Shown here in pieces: positions 6,817-8,615 of a stretch of DNA of 8,615 nt. The translations under genes were made by a program, and so were the position numbers. The stretch's first letter is position 1; every line of letters starts with the position of its first letter. The stretch lies in contig JBDNFC010000084.1 in the NCBI GenBank assembly GCA_041690035.1, positions 1 to 8,615 on the forward strand. Reading direction: 5' to 3'. Source of the DNA: CALSPH01 sp041690035. Its GTDB lineage: Bacteria > Bacteroidota > Bacteroidia > NS11-12g > UBA955. The notes under the pieces are model-generated. The model was not told the origin of the DNA and did not search any database. It saw nothing but the letters and a program-made list of their open reading frames with translations.

Positions 6817-7845
6817 TTATGCTTTTGTAGAAATATTAGTACTGTAATCGCTAATGCTCAATTCTGTAGCTGCCCCATCCCATATAACATGATTGCCAAT
6901 CATGGCATTATTGCATACTGTGTTTTTAATAGTTACATGATTCATTACTATACTATTAACTATTATGCTATTTTCTATCACACTACAATTGCCAATAGAA
7001 ACATAGGGTCCGATAGTAGCATTGCGCATTTGCGCCCCTTCGGCAATATAACAAGGATTGATAATCACATTGTTTTCTCCAAAATTTCTAGCTTCATTGT
7101 GGCTATTAAACTCGGTTTCATTATGAACAATAATTCTTTGATTTGTATAAACCGTGGCATCTTTATTTCCGCAATCCAACCATTCTGAAACTGCGCCTGT
7201 TTTAAACCTTGCACCTGCTTTTTTCAAGTTTTCTAAAGCATTGGTTAATTGATACTCGCCTTTTTCCATAATATTATTGTCTAACAGATATTGCAATGCA
7301 GTTCGCAAAGCCTGTCCGTCTGTAAAATGATAAATGCCAATAATTGCCAAATCACTTACAAATGTGGGTGGTTTTTCTATAAAATCTGTAATAATATTAT
7401 TTTGGTCTAATTTCACAACTCCAAAACTTGATGGATTTTCTACCTTGTGCACCCAAATGGTGCCATCAGAGCTGTGGTCTAAGTCAAAATCTGCTTTAAA
7501 AAGGGTGTCTGCAAATGCAATTATTACATCATTATTCAAAAACGCCCTCGCACACATTACTGCATGTCCAGTGCCAAGAGCCTCTGATTGTTTACAAATA
7601 TGCCCTTTTGCTCCTAAATTAGTTGCTATTTTGATTAAATCTTCTTCTACTTTTTCACCAAATTCTCCAGTTACAAAAGCTATATTGGCAATGTTGGCCT
7701 TGCATACCCTTGCTATATCATTACATAAACGTTCCACAATAGGTTTGCCAGCAATCGGGATAAGTGGTTTTGCAGTCGTTAGTGTATGTGGCCTCATTCT
7801 TTTGCCCATGCCAGCCATCGGTACGATAATATTTATTGATTTCAT
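6817..7845 (-). CDS. Sugar-phosphate nucleotidyltransferase with left-handed beta-helix tail
   Basis: This enzyme couples a sugar 1-phosphate to an NTP, giving an NDP-sugar and pyrophosphate, in the cytoplasm. The 342 residues contain the signature GMGKRMRPHT (12-21) and KPLIPIAGKPI (26-36), GTGHAV (91-96), the metal-site FADTLF (111-116, Asp113), FIEKP (155-159), GEYQLTNAL (196-204) and WLDCGNKDA (222-230). Residues about 260-322 are hexapeptide-type repeats (IINPCYIAEGAQ..., ATIGPYVSIGN..., VIENSIIVNSIV...), which form a left-handed beta helix. The closest named activities are glucose-1-phosphate thymidylyl- or uridylyltransferase, but the tail carries no recognisable acetyltransferase motif and the substrate cannot be fixed. 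The ATG follows an A-rich leader (AGAAATAAAAATAG), 30 nt after dut. The stop is followed by one codon and then the TPR gene's TTG in the same frame. Confidence 0.9.
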   Translation of the reverse strand: MKSINIIVPMAGMGKRMRPHTLTTAKPLIPIAGKPIVERLCNDIARVCKANIANIAFVTGEFGEKVEEDLIKIATNLGAKGHICKQSEALGTGHAVMCARAFLNNDVIIAFADTLFKADFDLDHSSDGTIWVHKVENPSSFGVVKLDQNNIITDFIEKPPTFVSDLAIIGIYHFTDGQALRTALQYLLDNNIMEKGEYQLTNALENLKKAGARFKTGAVSEWLDCGNKDATVYTNQRIIVHNETEFNSHNEARNFGENNVIINPCYIAEGAQMRNATIGPYVSIGNCSVIENSIIVNSIVMNHVTIKNTVCNNAMIGNHVIWDGAATELSISDYSTNISTKA

Positions 7846-7875
7846 CTATTTTTATTTCTAAAAGTGTGCGTTTTA

Positions 7876-8307
7876 TTACTTTCCAGTGTGTCCATATCCA
7901 CCATCGCCACGGTCAGTTTCTGCAAGTTGATTGGTAAGTTTCCAGCTAATTCTTTCATATTTTGCAATTACCATTTGTGCTATTCTATCGCCACTGTGTA
8001 TCTCAAAATCTTGTTTGCCATGATTGATGAGTAAAATTTTTATTTCGCCCCTATAATCTGCATCTATAGTGCCCGGACTGTTTAAGATGCTGATGCCGTG
8101 TTTTAATGCTAAACCGCTTCTTGGCCTTATTTGAGCCTCAAAGCCTATAGGCAATTCAATAAAAATACCAGTCGATAATAATGCTGTTTCCTGCGAGGAT
8201 ATTATTATTGGAGCTTGTAGCCAAGCATATATATCCATACCCGCAGCACCAGCAGTTTGATATTCTGGCAATGGATTTTTAGATTTATTGATTACTTTTA
8301 TTTGCAT
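7876..8307 (-). CDS. dut: dUTP diphosphatase (dUTPase)
   Basis: The trimeric dUTPase hydrolyses dUTP to dUMP and pyrophosphate, keeping uracil out of DNA and feeding dTMP synthesis. All five family motifs are present in 143 residues: I AGAAGMDIYA (19-28), II RPRSGLALKHGI (61-72), III NSPGTIDADYRGEI (76-89, catalytic Asp82), IV GDRIAQMVIAKY (106-117) and V DRGDGGYGHTGK (132-143), with Tyr in place of the usual Phe and His in place of the usual Ser. I chose the ATG at 8307 (MQIKVINKSKNPLPEY, the common family N-terminus). A GTG at 8316 would add three residues, but it lies within a base or two of the transcript start predicted from the -7 box. This is the first gene of the seven-gene minus-strand block. 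Confidence 0.96.
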   Translation of the reverse strand: MQIKVINKSKNPLPEYQTAGAAGMDIYAWLQAPIIISSQETALLSTGIFIELPIGFEAQIRPRSGLALKHGISILNSPGTIDADYRGEIKILLINHGKQDFEIHSGDRIAQMVIAKYERISWKLTNQLAETDRGDGGYGHTGK

Positions 8308-8316
8308 GAATTGCAC

Positions 8317-8410
8317 AAGGGCAAAAATAGTGTTTTTTTTGTTTAGCTCGTAAAATGGCTGTGTATTATTGTTTTTTTATTTATAATCATTGATAGAAAC
8401 ACTAGCCAGC
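8317..8410. other. Intergenic region upstream of the dut operon
   Basis: This A+T-rich spacer holds the candidate promoter and a run of eight T (8333-8340), and then runs into the right repeat set at about 8408 (AGCGAA). There is no ORF, RNA gene or clear operator. Confidence 0.5.
8322..8354 (-). promoter_or_regulatory. Candidate operon promoter upstream of dut
   Basis: On the minus strand TATTTTTG (8322-8329) is an exact fit to the Bacteroidota -7 consensus TAnnTTTG and is identical to the box found before frr. TTTA (8351-8354), three of four bases of the -33 TTTG, lies 21 nt further upstream. Transcription would begin near 8315-8317, leaving a leader of about 8-10 nt before the ATG at 8307. 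Because the downstream genes are packed so closely, this may drive the whole block to 1764. Confidence 0.45.
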
Positions 8411-8475
8411 GAAAAGTCATTCTGAGTGTTGCGCCTTAGCGCAATGTATCGAAGAAGTCTTGAGCGGTGAGTGTT
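8411..8475. repeat. Interspersed repeat, module A (right copy)
   Basis: This is the partner of 158-216 (54 of 59 positions over 8412-8470). The copy is less decayed: TTGCGC (8429-8434) and GCGCAA (8439-8444) form a perfect 6-bp hairpin with a CTTA loop. Its 3' part TGAGCGGTGAG (8461-8471) pairs with module B (see the palindrome entry). Confidence 0.85.
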
Positions 8476-8546
8476 TCCAACTTGCTTTACTCTGGTTTCG
8501 ATATATTTTTATTTCGCTCATCGCTCATAAAAACCCTCAACCTGAC
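8416..8546. repeat. 131-bp imperfect palindrome formed by modules A and B
   Basis: The ends GTCATTCTGAG (8416-8426) and CTCAACCTGAC (8536-8546) are inverted matches at 8 of 11 positions. Inside, TATCGAA (8447-8453) is an exact inverted match to TTCGATA (8497-8503), and TGAGCGGTGAG (8461-8471) pairs with CTCATCGCTCA (8517-8527) at 10 of 11, the exception being a G-T wobble. The last two pairings cross each other, so they would be alternative folds or a pseudoknot. The whole resembles a small non-coding, MITE-like or REP-like palindromic element; this assignment is inference. Confidence 0.6.
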
Positions 8547-8552
8547 GTAAAG
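8476..8552. repeat. Interspersed repeat, module B (right copy)
   Basis: This is the partner of 1-77, identical at 73 of 77 positions and in the same orientation. It directly follows module A here, giving the order A-B-linker, whereas the left set shows B-linker-A. Both orders fit one tandem array unit (A-B-linker) cut at different points. Confidence 0.88.
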
Positions 8553-8615
8553 GGTTGGTAGCGAAAAGCGCAGTCTTACAAAAAGCGCAGTTTGACGTAA
8601 AGCACCAATAGCGAA
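8553..8615. repeat. Linker of the right repeat set, running off the window
   Basis: The linker carries AAAAAGCGCAGTTTGACGTAAA at 8580-8601, matching 123-144 with one difference, and two AGCGAA words (8560-8565 and 8610-8615). AGCGAA also stands just before module A at 8408-8413, so another module A may begin about two bases beyond the window end, a spacing of about 202 bp. Confidence 0.65.

Noticed and set aside
6799..7188. A 129-codon open frame on the plus strand.
   Set aside because: It is antisense to the beta-helix part of the nucleotidyltransferase; its Ile/Asn-rich composition comes from the hexapeptide repeats read backwards.
7334..7861. A 175-codon open frame on the plus strand.
   Set aside because: It lies opposite the clear nucleotidyltransferase gene, has low-complexity composition and shows no family motif; it is a shadow frame.
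8308..8316. A GTG start for dut at 8316.
   Set aside because: The ATG at 8307 gives the standard family N-terminus, and the predicted transcript start coincides with the GTG.
1..8615. The direct repeats could mark the ends of a composite transposon or genomic island.
   Set aside because: The interval holds housekeeping genes (frr, dut) and a typical Bacteroidota operon, with no transposase, integrase or tRNA end. The repeats look like a dispersed family.

Overview
The window looks like chromosomal DNA from a member of the Bacteroidota, possibly near the Chitinophagia/Sphingobacteriia. The DNA is A+T-rich, start codons have A/T-rich leaders instead of Shine-Dalgarno sites, and a TATTTTTG box matching the Bacteroidota -7 consensus (TAnnTTTG) lies upstream of frr and dut. 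Several families are typical of that phylum: DUF4846, DUF4292, a degenerate Rieske-like lipoprotein, and the order dut - sugar nucleotidyltransferase - TPR lipoprotein - DUF4292 - EnvC-like protein. The class-level placement is an inference.

Layout. Positions 1-216 and 8408-8615 carry two sets of one interspersed repeat family in the same orientation, flanking all the genes. Next to the left set is frr (ribosome recycling factor, minus strand, 264-827). It diverges from a DUF4846 gene (plus strand, 981-1757). That gene converges, with only 6 nt between stop codons, on a tightly packed seven-gene minus-strand block running from about 8307 down to 1764: dut, sugar nucleotidyltransferase, TPR lipoprotein, DUF4292 lipoprotein, EnvC-like LytM protein, 3-hydroxyacyl-CoA dehydrogenase, and Rieske-like lipoprotein. 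The gaps are 30, 3, 3, 4 and 11 nt, followed by an 8-nt overlap, so the block is probably one operon read from a promoter near 8322-8354.

How the genes fit together. The middle of the operon is an envelope module: a nucleotidyltransferase that would supply activated sugar, two lipoproteins predicted to face the periplasm (TPR; DUF4292 with a LolA/LolB-like character), and a secreted coiled-coil protein with a degenerate LytM domain that probably activates murein hydrolases. Nucleotide sanitation (dut) leads the operon. A fatty-acid/CoA redox enzyme and a Rieske-like lipoprotein close it.

I see no defence system, phage, transposase, CRISPR array or RNA gene. The less ordinary points are the paired repeat sets with long-range palindromic structure; near-identical TAA-ATA-(A/T)TG gene junctions, one of which forces a TTG start; loss of metal ligands in both the LytM and Rieske-like proteins; and a possible papain-like Cys/His pair in the DUF4846 protein.
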